Origin: Deltaproteobacteria bacterium
GTDB lineage: Bacteria > Desulfobacterota > Syntrophia > Syntrophales > Smithellaceae
Direction: 5' to 3'
Assembly (NCBI GenBank): GCA_011046295.1
Contig: DSAV01000168.1
Coordinates: forward strand, 1-16,460
DNA: 16,460 bases
Positions 1 to 7,706 of this stretch are shown piece after piece. Each line of letters opens with the position of its first letter. Positions within the stretch are counted from its first letter, which is position 1. The notes below the pieces were generated by a model. It was not told the DNA's origin and ran no database searches. It saw only the letters and a list, made by a program, of their open reading frames with translations. The position numbers and the translations under genes were made by a program.

Positions 1-455
1 CCCTTTTTTTCTTTTATCGTCATCATGTCCAGCAATGCCTGCGTGGGATGTTCGTGCGCTCCATCGCCCGCATTGATAATTGATTGTTTAACCAAAGAAG
101 CCAGAAGGTGCGGTGCGCCCGCGGCACTGTGGCGGATGACAATGATGTCGGGATTCATTGCTTCCAGGTTTCGTGCCGTGTCAATAAGGGTTTCTCCCTT
201 GACGACAGAACTGGTCGAAGCGGAAATATTGATTGTATCGGCGCTGAGTCTTTTGCCGGCAATTTCGAATGAAGTCCTTGTGCGCGTGCTGGCTTCATAA
301 AAAAGGTTGATGATTGTTTTACCGCGCAGAGTAGGGACCTTCTTGATTTCACGCGTGGAGACTTCCAGGAAGGATTCCGCCGTTTCCAAAACAAGATTAA
401 TTTCCTCAGCCGAGAATTGCTGCATGCCGAGAATGTCTTTTTTGTTTAATTTCAT
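1..455 (-). CDS. pyrB: Aspartate carbamoyltransferase catalytic subunit, N-terminal part
   Basis: Joins carbamoyl phosphate to aspartate, the committed step of pyrimidine synthesis in the cytoplasm. About 151 codons from the ATG at 455 are present; the gene continues past position 1. The translation starts MKLNKKDILGMQQFSAEE and contains the carbamoyl-phosphate loop EASTRTRTSFE, then the family block GDGAHEHPTQALLDM near the window edge. It lies 17 bp after pyrR on the same strand, so it should be the second gene of the pyr operon and share its leader control. The SD is weak (no GGAG within about 15 bp upstream), consistent with translation following on from pyrR. The identification is firm; only the C-terminal aspartate-binding domain is unseen. 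Confidence 0.96.
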   Translation of the reverse strand, partial: MKLNKKDILGMQQFSAEEINLVLETAESFLEVSTREIKKVPTLRGKTIINLFYEASTRTRTSFEIAGKRLSADTINISASTSSVVKGETLIDTARNLEAMNPDIIVIRHSAAGAPHLLASLVKQSIINAGDGAHEHPTQALLDMMTIKEKK

Positions 456-472
456 GGTAATTACAGGATTAT

Positions 473-1021
473 TCAATCGTCTTCTTTTATTATTACTTCA
501 TCCGTGCCGTTTTCCTCCGCCAGTTTTACGTCTACGGCTTCCCACAGGGAAGAGGGGAGGTTTTTACCTACAAAATCGGCGCGTATCGGAAGTTCGCGGT
601 GTCCACGATCGATTAATACCGCCAGCTGAATCATTTTCGGGCGGCCAAAGTCAATCAGCGCGTCCATTGCCGCGCGAATCGTGCGGCCCGTGAAAAGAAC
701 ATCGTCTACAAGAACAACTTTTTTCCCGTTTAACGAAAAGGGGATTTTAGTTTTTCCCAGTCTCGGCGTCTTTTTGGAAGAAGACAAATCGTCGCGGTAA
801 AGAGTAATATCCAGAATGCCCAGGGGGACTTCTCCCGTTTCAATCCCGGATATTTTCTTTTGCAGCCTCTCCGCCAGATGGACGCCGCCGGTTCTGATTC
901 CGACAAGAACAAGGTCTTTAGTCCCTTTGTTTTTTTCCAGAATTTCATAAGCAATTCTGGTGAGACAGCGGTCGATGCCGTCTTTGTCCATTACTGTTTT
1001 GACTTTTTTCTTATGTGTCAT
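473..1021 (-). CDS. pyrR: Bifunctional pyr operon regulator / uracil phosphoribosyltransferase PyrR
   Basis: PyrR binds a specific hairpin in pyr mRNA leaders when UMP is plentiful and lowers operon expression; most members also have uracil phosphoribosyltransferase activity. The protein has 182 residues, the usual family length. It shows the type I phosphoribosyltransferase signature VVLVDDVLFTGRT (PRPP loop), the upstream LVGIRTGGVHLAERL block, and LAVLIDRGHRELPIRADFVGKN downstream. The ATG overlaps the stop of a 28-codon leader ORF as ATGA, with GGAG 10 bp upstream, so translational coupling is likely. Its own leader carries a good match to the PyrR-binding loop, implying autoregulation together with pyrB. 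Confidence 0.96.
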   Translation of the reverse strand: MTHKKKVKTVMDKDGIDRCLTRIAYEILEKNKGTKDLVLVGIRTGGVHLAERLQKKISGIETGEVPLGILDITLYRDDLSSSKKTPRLGKTKIPFSLNGKKVVLVDDVLFTGRTIRAAMDALIDFGRPKMIQLAVLIDRGHRELPIRADFVGKNLPSSLWEAVDVKLAEENGTDEVIIKEDD

Positions 1022-1104
1022 AGGTGCATGGCTCCGGCAGGCAATAAAAAAGCCTTTTCCCTTGCGGAGAAAGGCTTCATGCGGTATTTGCAGTTATTGT
1101 TCAT
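1018..1104 (-). CDS. Putative pyr leader peptide (28 codons)
   Basis: This small ORF lies in the pyrR leader. It starts at the ATG at 1104-1102 with an SD of AAGGA seven bases upstream and ends at TGA 1020-1018, which overlaps the pyrR ATG as ATGA. The product starts MNNNCKYRMKPFS and ends LLPAGAMHL. Its codons run straight through the intrinsic terminator at 1045-1076, and its SD is the 3' arm of the PyrR-binding hairpin. I infer a regulatory leader peptide rather than a protein with its own function: a translating ribosome would open the terminator and deliver ribosomes to pyrR. No homology is claimed for the peptide. Confidence 0.6.
   Translation of the reverse strand: MNNNCKYRMKPFSAREKAFLLPAGAMHL
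1045..1076 (-). terminator. Intrinsic terminator (attenuator) in the pyr leader
   Basis: Read on the minus strand, AGCCTTT pairs with AAAGGCT. Two mismatched positions and an inner CC/GG follow, closed by a GCAA loop, and then comes TTTTTTA. It lies between the promoter and pyrR, so it is positioned as an attenuator. Its 5' arm can alternatively pair (7 of 8 bases) with the 3' arm of the upstream PyrR-binding hairpin. Confidence 0.85.
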
Positions 1105-1112
1105 TTTGGGTT

Positions 1113-1145
1113 CCTTTTTCAATCTCGCCGGATTAAATTAAAAGG
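1113..1145 (-). promoter_or_regulatory. PyrR-binding RNA hairpin (anti-antiterminator)
   Basis: On the minus strand a 5-bp lower stem (CCUUU/AAAGG), a 3-nt UAA bulge on the 5' side and a 7-bp upper stem (UUUAAUC/GAUUGAA) enclose the hexaloop CGGCGA. The core AAUCCGGCGAGAUU matches the Bacillus PyrR-binding consensus ARUCCNGNGAGGYU at 13 of 14 positions, and the loop fits CNGNGA exactly. The one difference keeps a base pair. The 3' arm overlaps the SD of the leader ORF. PyrR itself is encoded about 90 bp downstream. Confidence 0.88.
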
Positions 1146-1162
1146 TTTTTTTCTATGAGCTG

Positions 1163-1191
1163 CTTATACAGCCGGAAGGTTTATATGTCAA
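1163..1191 (-). promoter_or_regulatory. Sigma-70 type promoter of the pyrR-pyrB operon
   Basis: On the minus strand the -35 is TTGACA (1191-1186), followed by exactly 17 bp and the -10 TATAAG (1168-1163). Transcription should start near 1156, leaving a leader of about 135 nt in which the PyrR-binding hairpin is the first structure. The promoter lies about 30 bp past the lepB stop, and no terminator is visible between the two genes, so some read-through from lepB is possible. Confidence 0.85.
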
Positions 1192-1219
1192 GATGAAAAA
1201 TCAGGATTATTGCGGGTTC

Positions 1220-1864
1220 TTAATGAAGCAATTTGCCCAGGCGATTCCAGCGCAGCTTCCAGAAAATGTTGTCATTTTCCTCGCTGTCCCATGACCAGTA
1301 AATAATCAGCGCTTTGCCTTCCACGTCTTTTACGTCCACGAATCCCCAGTAACGGCTGTCGGCGCTTTCATCGCGGTTGTCGCCCATGACAAAAAGAGAT
1401 CCCTCCGGCACGACAACCGGGCCGTAATTATCGCGCGGCTGCATGGCCGCCGGATAAATCATGTCATCCGAGTAAATACCGTAATTATCCGTGTATTCTT
1501 TCTTGTTTATGAATATTTTTTTATTTTTTATTTCGATGGTGTCTCCACCCACGCCGATTACTCTTTTGATGAAATCTTTCGAGCGGTCATGCGGATAAAT
1601 AAAAACAATGATGTCGTCTTGTTTGGGTTCGGAAACGGGAATGATTGTTTTTCTGACTACGGGTATTTTTATACCATAGATGAATTTGTTAACTAAAAGA
1701 TGATCTCCTACCACCAGCGTCGGTTCCATAGAACGAGATGGTATTTTATATGCGGCAACCACAAATGTTCTGATAAAGAGAGCGATTAAAATGGCGATAA
1801 TTATCGCTTCAATATATTCTTGTACTTTTGATTTTGTTTTTTCTTTTCGTTCTTCTTTTGCCAT
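1220..1864 (-). CDS. lepB: Signal peptidase I
   Basis: Cleaves signal peptides from proteins exported by Sec or Tat, at the outer face of the inner membrane. The 214-residue protein has one N-terminal membrane segment (about residues 18-38) followed by the catalytic domain. The catalytic serine is S45 in SRSMEPTL and the general-base lysine is K100 in FIKRVIGVGGD. The later conserved box is visible as GSLFVMGDNRDESADSRYWG. The length suits a single-span type I enzyme. The ATG at 1864 follows an AGAGG about 12 bp upstream. It is the last gene of the run from queA through secDF, a sensible partner to the Sec genes since it processes their clients. Confidence 0.96.
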   Translation of the reverse strand: MAKEERKEKTKSKVQEYIEAIIIAILIALFIRTFVVAAYKIPSRSMEPTLVVGDHLLVNKFIYGIKIPVVRKTIIPVSEPKQDDIIVFIYPHDRSKDFIKRVIGVGGDTIEIKNKKIFINKKEYTDNYGIYSDDMIYPAAMQPRDNYGPVVVPEGSLFVMGDNRDESADSRYWGFVDVKDVEGKALIIYWSWDSEENDNIFWKLRWNRLGKLLH

Positions 1865-1879
1865 CGTATATTTAAACCT

Positions 1880-2392
1880 CTATGAGTAAATATTGGTCAG
1901 TGAAACGGCAATCATCACAAGAGCCGCCACTCCTTTAATCATCTTTCGAGCACCGAAGGCAAAAAGCGCTCTGCCGGAAACCCGGCGATAAGCTCTCAAT
2001 CTCCTTTGCCTGGCTAATTCCATGGCCATCATGGCGACGAATCCGCCCAAAAAAAAACCTCCCCACACGCCCGGTCCTCCCCACAAAGGCGTGAGTATAA
2101 ATATTCCCAGCAGAGCTCCGGAAAATGTAATCCCGTATGTTTTTTTTGTAGTTACCGGTCTATAGGCGCCTTTTGTTACCCAGAATAAATTAATCGCCTC
2201 AATAAACAGGACAATCAAAAGCAGGGAAACAATAATTTTCCCATCGATTTTTTCAAAGCCGGTAACGAAAGCGTAAAAAAAGACATCTAAAAAAATGATT
2301 ACTGTTCCGAGCAAGTCAAAAAAAGTCAGGTAAATGCCAGCAAACAGTATCAGAAAAAAGAGGGTAAAAGCTATATAGCTAAAATCCGGCAA
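1880..2392 (-). CDS. DUF456-like integral membrane protein
   Basis: This 170-residue protein of unknown function has four or more hydrophobic segments. The C-terminal half is rich in small residues, with the pattern GALLGIF...GGPGVWGGFFLGGFVAMMAMEL followed by a basic stretch RQRRLRAYRR and a last membrane segment. That Gly-rich layout, with an acidic residue near the end of the segment, resembles DUF456. The start is TTG at 2392, directly after the secF stop with no gap; the SD GGGGAG is written in the last secF codons. It lies between secF and lepB in the same apparent operon. A link to export is suggested by position only. The family call is moderately sure. Confidence 0.75.
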   Translation of the reverse strand: MPDFSYIAFTLFFLILFAGIYLTFFDLLGTVIIFLDVFFYAFVTGFEKIDGKIIVSLLLIVLFIEAINLFWVTKGAYRPVTTKKTYGITFSGALLGIFILTPLWGGPGVWGGFFLGGFVAMMAMELARQRRLRAYRRVSGRALFAFGARKMIKGVAALVMIAVSLTNIYS

Positions 2393-3289
2393 TTATCTCC
2401 CCTTTTTTTGCACGTTTTCGAAGAAAAGAACAATCGTGCAGGCGATAAAAATAGATGAATACGTGCCGATAACCACGCCAACCAGCAGGGCGACGGAAAG
2501 GTCATGGATGACAGGGCCGCCGAAGAAATATAAAGAAAGAACGGTAAGAAACACGGTCAGCGATGTCAATATGGTTCTGCTCAGTGTCTGGTTAATGCTT
2601 AAATTAATCAAATCGGCGAGTTTTTTTCGCGCATGTAATTTGACATTTTCCCGAATTCTGTCGAGCACAACTATCGTGTCATTGATGGAAAAACCGATAA
2701 CAAAAAACAACGCCGCCAAAATCGATATGGTAAATTCTATTTTTAATATGGATACAGCGCCGATGATGATGATTACGTCGTGGATAATCGCGATAATTCC
2801 ACCCAGCCCGTAGCGGAATTCAAAACGCCAGGCAATGTAAATCAGCATTGCCAGCCAGGAAACAATAACCGCGAAAATTGCTTTTCGCTGGAAATCCATG
2901 CCAACCTTGGAGCCGACAACCTCCACTCTTCTTATTTCATAATCCTCGTTAAAGGCGGTGCTTAGAGGTTTCTGCACGTTGGCGTTTAGGAGTTCCTGAT
3001 CGTGAAGCATTTCCGCTGTTCTGATTAAAAATTCGTTTGTTCCAAACTGCTGGATGATGCTGTTTTCCAAAACTGTTTCCTGAAGGGCGTCCCTAATTTC
3101 ATCGGCGGAAATATCTTTTTGAAATTTTACCTGGACTATGGTTCCGCCGGCGAAATCGATACCAAGATTCAGCCCGCCGCGAAAAATTACGGAGCCGATG
3201 CAGATTATTATCAAGACAGCCGAAAAAATTATCGCGTATTTCATTTTTCCGACAAAATCCAAACTGATACCTGGTTTAATTAAATCCAT
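2393..3289 (-). CDS. secF: Protein translocase subunit SecF
   Basis: With SecD it forms the proton-driven RND-type complex that pulls preproteins out of the SecYEG channel on the periplasmic side. The protein has 298 residues, typical for SecF. A first membrane segment (about 17-36) is followed by the periplasmic block GLNLGIDFAGGTIVQVKF (from residue 39), then a cluster of five membrane segments. The SecF signature FSINDTIVVLDRIREN is in the penultimate region. The ATG at 3289 has GGAG about 9 bp upstream. It follows secD by 31 bp. Confidence 0.97.
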   Translation of the reverse strand: MDLIKPGISLDFVGKMKYAIIFSAVLIIICIGSVIFRGGLNLGIDFAGGTIVQVKFQKDISADEIRDALQETVLENSIIQQFGTNEFLIRTAEMLHDQELLNANVQKPLSTAFNEDYEIRRVEVVGSKVGMDFQRKAIFAVIVSWLAMLIYIAWRFEFRYGLGGIIAIIHDVIIIIGAVSILKIEFTISILAALFFVIGFSINDTIVVLDRIRENVKLHARKKLADLINLSINQTLSRTILTSLTVFLTVLSLYFFGGPVIHDLSVALLVGVVIGTYSSIFIACTIVLFFENVQKKGR

Positions 3290-3320
3290 ATTACGTGTCT
3301 CCTGCCTGCGTTTATAATAA

Positions 3321-4922
3321 TTAGATGCTTAATTTTTTAATATTAAATTTCGATGTGGAGTAATCAAACAGCACTCTGGTCACAAAGTAAGCGGTAAAAA
3401 TACTGGCCAAAAGGCCGATAATCAGCGTCACCGCGAATCCCTTCACCGGGCCTGTTCCAAACATAATCAAAAAAGCCGCCGAAACAATTCCGGTAATATG
3501 CGTGTCCAGAATCGTAATGAATGCTCTTTTAAAGCCGGTATCTATGGCCAGCCGGATAGTCTTGCCTGTCCGTAATTCCTCTTTTATTCTTTCGAAAATA
3601 AGCACATTGGCATCCACGGCCATACCGACAGTGAGCAATAATCCGGCAATGCCGGGCAAGGTAAGCGTGGCTCTAAAGGCCGCCAGAACGCCCAGAACGA
3701 GAATAATATTCATAATTAACGCCGAATCCGCGATTGTGCCCGAGAGGCGGTAATAAAATATCATAAAGAAAATAACCAAAAGCGAGCCGATAATCGTCGC
3801 CATGATTCCCTGTTTTATCGAATCACTGCCGAGAGACGGACCGACGGTTCTTTCTTCCAGAATATTAACCGGTGCGGGAAGAGCGCCCGCGCGCAGGACG
3901 ATAGCCAAATCCCGGGCTTCTTCCAGGGTGAAATTTCCTGATATTTGCGCCTGCCCGCCGGAAATCCTTTCCTGAATAACAGGAGCGGAGTGGACGATTC
4001 CGTCCAGAACAATAGCCAGGCGCCGGCGGACATTTTCCGCCGTAATCCGGTCGAAGTCAGTGGCGCCTTGGGGGTTGAACGTTAAGGAAACAGTTGGCTC
4101 GCCAAAGCGATCGGATATTTGCACCCGGGCGGTTTCCAGAGAAGCGCCGGTAAGCAGTGCCCTGCTTTTTAATAAATAGGGTACGGAACCCCGCTGGCCC
4201 GTAACTCTATCACCGTGCCAGCCGTAGGCTATCACGGAGCCTTCAGGAATATTGCCGCGCAGCGCTTCTTCCAGAGAATGTTCGTCATCAACCAGTTTGA
4301 ATTCCAGAAGCGCCGTTTTTCCGATGAGGTTTTTCGCCCTTTCCGGGTCTTTAATGCCGGGCAGTTGGACCATTATTCTGTTATCGCCCTGGGGGACGAT
4401 TTCCGGTTCCGTGATGCCGAACTGATCGACTCTGTTTCTTATCGTTTCCAGCGAGTGTTCCACGGTGAGCCTATGCATTTCCATAGCTCTTTTGTCGAGG
4501 AATTTTATTTTGATAAGCTGTCCGGAATCTCTGGTGCGGGATGAGGCTATTTCCAGATCAAGGTATTCTTCCCGCAGGATTGTTTCCAGCATCGGCCTTG
4601 CCGCGGGGTCGGTTAATTCCATGGATATCATCGGGCCCTTTACTGTTTCCAGATTACGGAAACGCACCTTGTTGTCCATTAAGGATTCTCTGAGGTTTTC
4701 GGATTGCCTCTCCAGCATTGATTCCAGTGCCTTTTCGGTATCCACTTCCAGAACAAGATGCATGCCGCCTTGCAGATCCAGGCCCAGGTGGATTTTTTCC
4801 TTGGGCAGATATTTGTTCCAGGGCGATGGAACATTCTCGACGAAAGAAGGCAAGAGAAAAACGATGGCGCCGAGAAAGACAATTAGAGCGATGGATATCC
4901 TGACCTTTAAAGATGTGAACAT
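3321..4922 (-). CDS. secD: Protein translocase subunit SecD
   Basis: Large subunit of the SecDF complex that uses the proton gradient to complete Sec export. The protein has 533 residues. An N-terminal membrane anchor (about 6-26) leads into the periplasmic P1 region opening with GLDLQGGMHLVLEV (47-60), with the conserved stretch RVDQFGITEPEIVPQGDNR further on. The C-terminal membrane bundle carries the SecD signature GMAVDANVLIFERIKEEL, with the conserved Asp at about residue 437. The length matches the short SecD type rather than the longer enteric form. The ATG at 4922 follows AAAGGGA by 8 bp. It lies 21 bp after yajC in the standard yajC-secD-secF order. Confidence 0.97.
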   Translation of the reverse strand: MFTSLKVRISIALIVFLGAIVFLLPSFVENVPSPWNKYLPKEKIHLGLDLQGGMHLVLEVDTEKALESMLERQSENLRESLMDNKVRFRNLETVKGPMISMELTDPAARPMLETILREEYLDLEIASSRTRDSGQLIKIKFLDKRAMEMHRLTVEHSLETIRNRVDQFGITEPEIVPQGDNRIMVQLPGIKDPERAKNLIGKTALLEFKLVDDEHSLEEALRGNIPEGSVIAYGWHGDRVTGQRGSVPYLLKSRALLTGASLETARVQISDRFGEPTVSLTFNPQGATDFDRITAENVRRRLAIVLDGIVHSAPVIQERISGGQAQISGNFTLEEARDLAIVLRAGALPAPVNILEERTVGPSLGSDSIKQGIMATIIGSLLVIFFMIFYYRLSGTIADSALIMNIILVLGVLAAFRATLTLPGIAGLLLTVGMAVDANVLIFERIKEELRTGKTIRLAIDTGFKRAFITILDTHITGIVSAAFLIMFGTGPVKGFAVTLIIGLLASIFTAYFVTRVLFDYSTSKFNIKKLSI

Positions 4923-4943
4923 GGGTCTCGTCCCTTTCTGAAT

Positions 4944-5285
4944 TTATTCTCTCGGCGCGGGCGCTCCCGCTTTTTGAATGATTGATCCGATGGCGCCGCG
5001 CGAAACTTTGATTCTGACTTTATCCGCGATTTCCAGGGTGACAACTGCGTCTGTCAGCCCGGTGATTTTTCCGTGAATGCCGCCGCTGGTCATTACCGTG
5101 TCGCCGTAGGCAAGATTGTCCAGAAGCGCTTTGTGTTCTTTTTGTTTTTTCTGCTGAGGACGAATGAGCAGCAGGTAGAAAATTGCGAATATTATCACCA
5201 TGGGGATGATGAAGCCCAAACCGCTTTCCCCGCCGCCTCCTGCGCCGCCCGGGTTACCACCCATTGCGTATGCTATTGATGTCAA
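4944..5285 (-). CDS. yajC: Preprotein translocase subunit YajC
   Basis: Small single-pass membrane partner of SecDF. The 113-residue protein has a Gly-rich N-terminus (MGGNPGGAGGGGESG), one membrane segment FIIPMVIIFAIFYLLLIRPQ, the hallmark RPQQKKQKEH just after it, then the conserved LAYGDTVMTSGGIHGKI domain. The start is a TTG at 5285: an ideal SD AAGGAGG lies 8 bp upstream and is encoded by the last tgt codons, whereas the first ATG (at 5264) has no such site. The tgt stop and this start are 1 bp apart, so translational coupling is likely. Confidence 0.95.
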   Translation of the reverse strand: MTSIAYAMGGNPGGAGGGGESGLGFIIPMVIIFAIFYLLLIRPQQKKQKEHKALLDNLAYGDTVMTSGGIHGKITGLTDAVVTLEIADKVRIKVSRGAIGSIIQKAGAPAPRE

Positions 5286-5286
5286 T

Positions 5287-6399
5287 TTAAAATCCTCCTT
5301 TGTTTGTCAAAAATTCTTCTTTAAATTCTGTAAACCGATTTTCATTCAATGCCGCCCTGATTTGTTCCATGAGGTTCATATAGTAGCGGATATTGTGAAT
5401 GGTGTTCAATACCATAGCCAGTATCTCTCCGGCAAGAAAAAGATGCCGTAAATATGCCCTAGAATAATTTTTGCAAGTATAGCAATCACATGTTTCGTCA
5501 AGCGGAAGGTCGTTTTCCCGCCAGCGGGCGTTTTTTATAACAATCTTTTCTGTATTTGTAAACAATAATCCGTGGCGCGCCGAACGTGTTGGCATGACAC
5601 AGTCAAACAAGTCAGCTCCGCAGCCCACTGCAAAGACAATGTCTTCCGGCGCTCCGATACCCATAAGGTAGCGGGGTTTCGCCTCCGGCAGCAAATGCGC
5701 GGTTGCTTGGGCTATCTCATACATGATTTCTTTTGGTTCGCCAACACTTAATCCGCCCAGGGCGTAACCTTCAAAATTGAGTTGCGCCATTTCATTTACG
5801 GCATGCTTGCGTAAATCAGAGTAGGCGCCTCCCTGAATAATGCCGAAAAGCGCTTGAGTATCATTTCTTCTGGCTTCGCGGCAAAGTTTTGCCCAGCGCA
5901 GCGTCAAATCCAATGATTCCTGCGCGTGTTTTTTGGTTGCCGGATAGGGCGTGCAATCATCCAGGCACATCATGATATCGGAATTTAGCGCTTCCTGAAT
6001 TTCAATGGCTTTCCGGGGCGTAAGTAAGTGCTGGGAGCCGTCAATATGCGAGCGAAACATGACGCCTTCAGGCAGAATTTTGCGCAGCTTTGTCAGGCTG
6101 TAAACCTGGAAACCGCCGCTGTCGGTGAGAATAGGGTGAGGCCAGTTCATGAATCTATGCAGTCCGCCCAGCTTTTTTATGGTTTCATGGCCGGGCCGCA
6201 GATAAAGGTGGTAAGTGTTGCTCAGAATAATTTCGGCGCCGCATCTTTTCATCTCTTCGGGCGGGAGTGATTTGACCGTTCCTTGGGTGCCGACCGGCAT
6301 GAAAGCCGGCGTATTTACCGTGCCGTGAGCCGTGGTTATTTTGCCCAGGCGCGCGAAGCTGGAAGCGTCTTTCTTCAGGATGTTGAATTCATGTTTCAT
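5287..6399 (-). CDS. tgt: Queuine tRNA-ribosyltransferase
   Basis: Replaces guanine 34 with preQ1 in GUN-anticodon tRNAs during queuosine synthesis. The 370-residue protein has the bacterial length. The general-base Asp D93 is in TDSGGFQVYS and the nucleophile D266 in LFDCVMPTRSARHG. The zinc site is C304, C306, C309 and H335 in CDCYTCK...NTIHN. The substrate-binding GLSVGEP is also present. The ATG at 6399 has no strong SD and lies 10 bp after the queA stop. The order queA-tgt-yajC-secD-secF is common in proteobacteria. Confidence 0.97.
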   Translation of the reverse strand: MKHEFNILKKDASSFARLGKITTAHGTVNTPAFMPVGTQGTVKSLPPEEMKRCGAEIILSNTYHLYLRPGHETIKKLGGLHRFMNWPHPILTDSGGFQVYSLTKLRKILPEGVMFRSHIDGSQHLLTPRKAIEIQEALNSDIMMCLDDCTPYPATKKHAQESLDLTLRWAKLCREARRNDTQALFGIIQGGAYSDLRKHAVNEMAQLNFEGYALGGLSVGEPKEIMYEIAQATAHLLPEAKPRYLMGIGAPEDIVFAVGCGADLFDCVMPTRSARHGLLFTNTEKIVIKNARWRENDLPLDETCDCYTCKNYSRAYLRHLFLAGEILAMVLNTIHNIRYYMNLMEQIRAALNENRFTEFKEEFLTNKGGF

Positions 6400-6409
6400 T
6401 TGTTTAATT

Positions 6410-7447
6410 CTAAATAATCAGCATGCTGTCACCGTAACTGTAAAAACGATAGCCGTTTTCCACCGCGTGTGCATACGCTTTTTTTATAAGGTCTGTGCCG
6501 GCCAAGGCGCAGACAAGCAAAAAAAGCGATGATTGCGGCAGATGAAAATTGGTGAGCAGTGCGTCCACTTTTTTGAATCTGTAGCCGGGGTAAATAAAGA
6601 GGTTGGTGAAACCGGCCTGCGCCTGAACCTGCCCGTTTGTGTCCGTGGCGCTTTCCACAACTCTGGTGGAAGTAGTTCCCACGGCGATGACGCGGCGCGC
6701 ATTGTTGATCATTGCCGCCGCGGCAGCTTTTATCTCGTAATATTCTTCTTCCATCGAGTGGTTTTCTATTTCTTCGGTTTCAATCGGCAAAAAAGTGCCC
6801 GCGCCGACGTGCAGGGTTACCGCAGCTATCTGTATTTGTTTTGTCTTGAGTTCCTTCAGCACGGATTCGGAAAAATGCAGGCCGGCAGTGGGCGCGGCGA
6901 CGGAGCCGGGATTTTTGGCATAAATCGTCTGGTATCTTTCCATGTCCATGACGTTTCGCCTGTCGTCTTTTTTGCGCTTTATATAAGGTGGCAGGGGGGC
7001 ATGTCCGAAGCGTTTCAAATATTCGTCAAAAGATTCCTTGCCGGTAAATTCCACCAGCCATTTTTTATCTGATATTTTATCAACCACTTTGGCTGTGTTT
7101 TCATTCTGCAGAAGGATCATATCATTTATATGCATTCGTTTAGACGGTTTAATTAGGACTTCCCACGTTTGGCTGAAATCATTGTCCGCTTTTTTCGCCA
7201 AAAGCAATATTTCCACGTTCGCCCCGGTTTGTTTTTTCCCGAAAAGACGCGCGGGAATAACCAGGGAATCATTGACGACCAGTACGTCTCCGGGGTGCAG
7301 AAAATCAGGCAGTTGGTAGAAATATCCGTCGGCTATTTTACCTTCCGGCCTGTTTAGGCGCAGCAGCCGGGAAGCGTCCCTTTTCGGACGCGGTTTTTGG
7401 GCAATCAGTTTTTCCGGCAGGCAATATGAAAAATCTTTTAATTTCAT
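6410..7447 (-). CDS. queA: S-adenosylmethionine:tRNA ribosyltransferase-isomerase
   Basis: Adds the cyclopentenediol precursor from SAM to preQ1 in tRNA, making epoxyqueuosine. From the ATG at 7447 the protein has 345 residues, starting MKLKDFSYCLPEKLIAQKP, the usual QueA opening. Family blocks are PGDVLVVNDSLVIPARLFG, AAPTAGLHFSE, LHVGAGTFLPI and GTTSTRVVE. A TTG 60 bp further upstream is in frame, but the extra 20 residues do not resemble QueA and would start inside the -35 of the likely promoter. The AAGGA SD lies only about 1-2 bp from the ATG, unusually close. It heads the queA-tgt-Sec run. Confidence 0.95.
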   Translation of the reverse strand: MKLKDFSYCLPEKLIAQKPRPKRDASRLLRLNRPEGKIADGYFYQLPDFLHPGDVLVVNDSLVIPARLFGKKQTGANVEILLLAKKADNDFSQTWEVLIKPSKRMHINDMILLQNENTAKVVDKISDKKWLVEFTGKESFDEYLKRFGHAPLPPYIKRKKDDRRNVMDMERYQTIYAKNPGSVAAPTAGLHFSESVLKELKTKQIQIAAVTLHVGAGTFLPIETEEIENHSMEEEYYEIKAAAAAMINNARRVIAVGTTSTRVVESATDTNGQVQAQAGFTNLFIYPGYRFKKVDALLTNFHLPQSSLFLLVCALAGTDLIKKAYAHAVENGYRFYSYGDSMLII

Positions 7448-7478
7448 GTCCTTTTTTTTGCAGACGAAAATATGCGGC

Positions 7479-7507
7479 AAATAAACAGAATGTCCGGCAA
7501 TTGTCAA
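7479..7507 (-). promoter_or_regulatory. Likely promoter of the queA-tgt-yajC-secDF-lepB run
   Basis: On the minus strand a perfect -35 TTGACA (7507-7502) is followed after 17 bp by TTATTT (7484-7479), or after 18 bp by TATTTG. It lies in the 70-bp gap between the DUF2065 gene and queA, the largest gap in this run of genes, and would give a leader of about 25 nt. The -10 is imperfect. Confidence 0.5.
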
Positions 7508-7517
7508 TGGAATTGCT

Positions 7518-7703
7518 TCACCGGCGTCCCATATACAGCAAAATCATGCCGATGATAATGGCGGTAATGCCGATAAATCGCAGTGTCGACTCAGGCATTG
7601 CCGATATTTTCACGAGATATTCTTTCAGTTTTTCCGGAAAAACAAAATACGGAAGGCCTTCAATTATAAAAATTATTCCCACGGCACAAAGAAAAAAATC
7701 CAA
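7518..7703 (-). CDS. DUF2065-like small membrane protein
   Basis: This 61-residue protein has two membrane segments (about 3-22 and 42-58) linked by a short loop containing FPEKLKEYLVKISAMPESTLR. It ends LLYMGRR. Size, two-helix layout and the FPE...R-G pattern resemble the DUF2065 family of inner-membrane proteins with no established function. The start is TTG at 7703, 8 bp after an AGGGGGA that is encoded by the last mazG codons, and 3 bp after the mazG stop. Translation is therefore probably coupled to mazG. Confidence 0.8.
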   Translation of the reverse strand: MDFFLCAVGIIFIIEGLPYFVFPEKLKEYLVKISAMPESTLRFIGITAIIIGMILLYMGRR

Positions 7704-7706
7704 ATT

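Noticed and set aside
7448..7507. 20-residue upstream extension of QueA from a TTG
   Set aside because: It begins inside the likely -35 box and does not resemble the QueA N-terminus.
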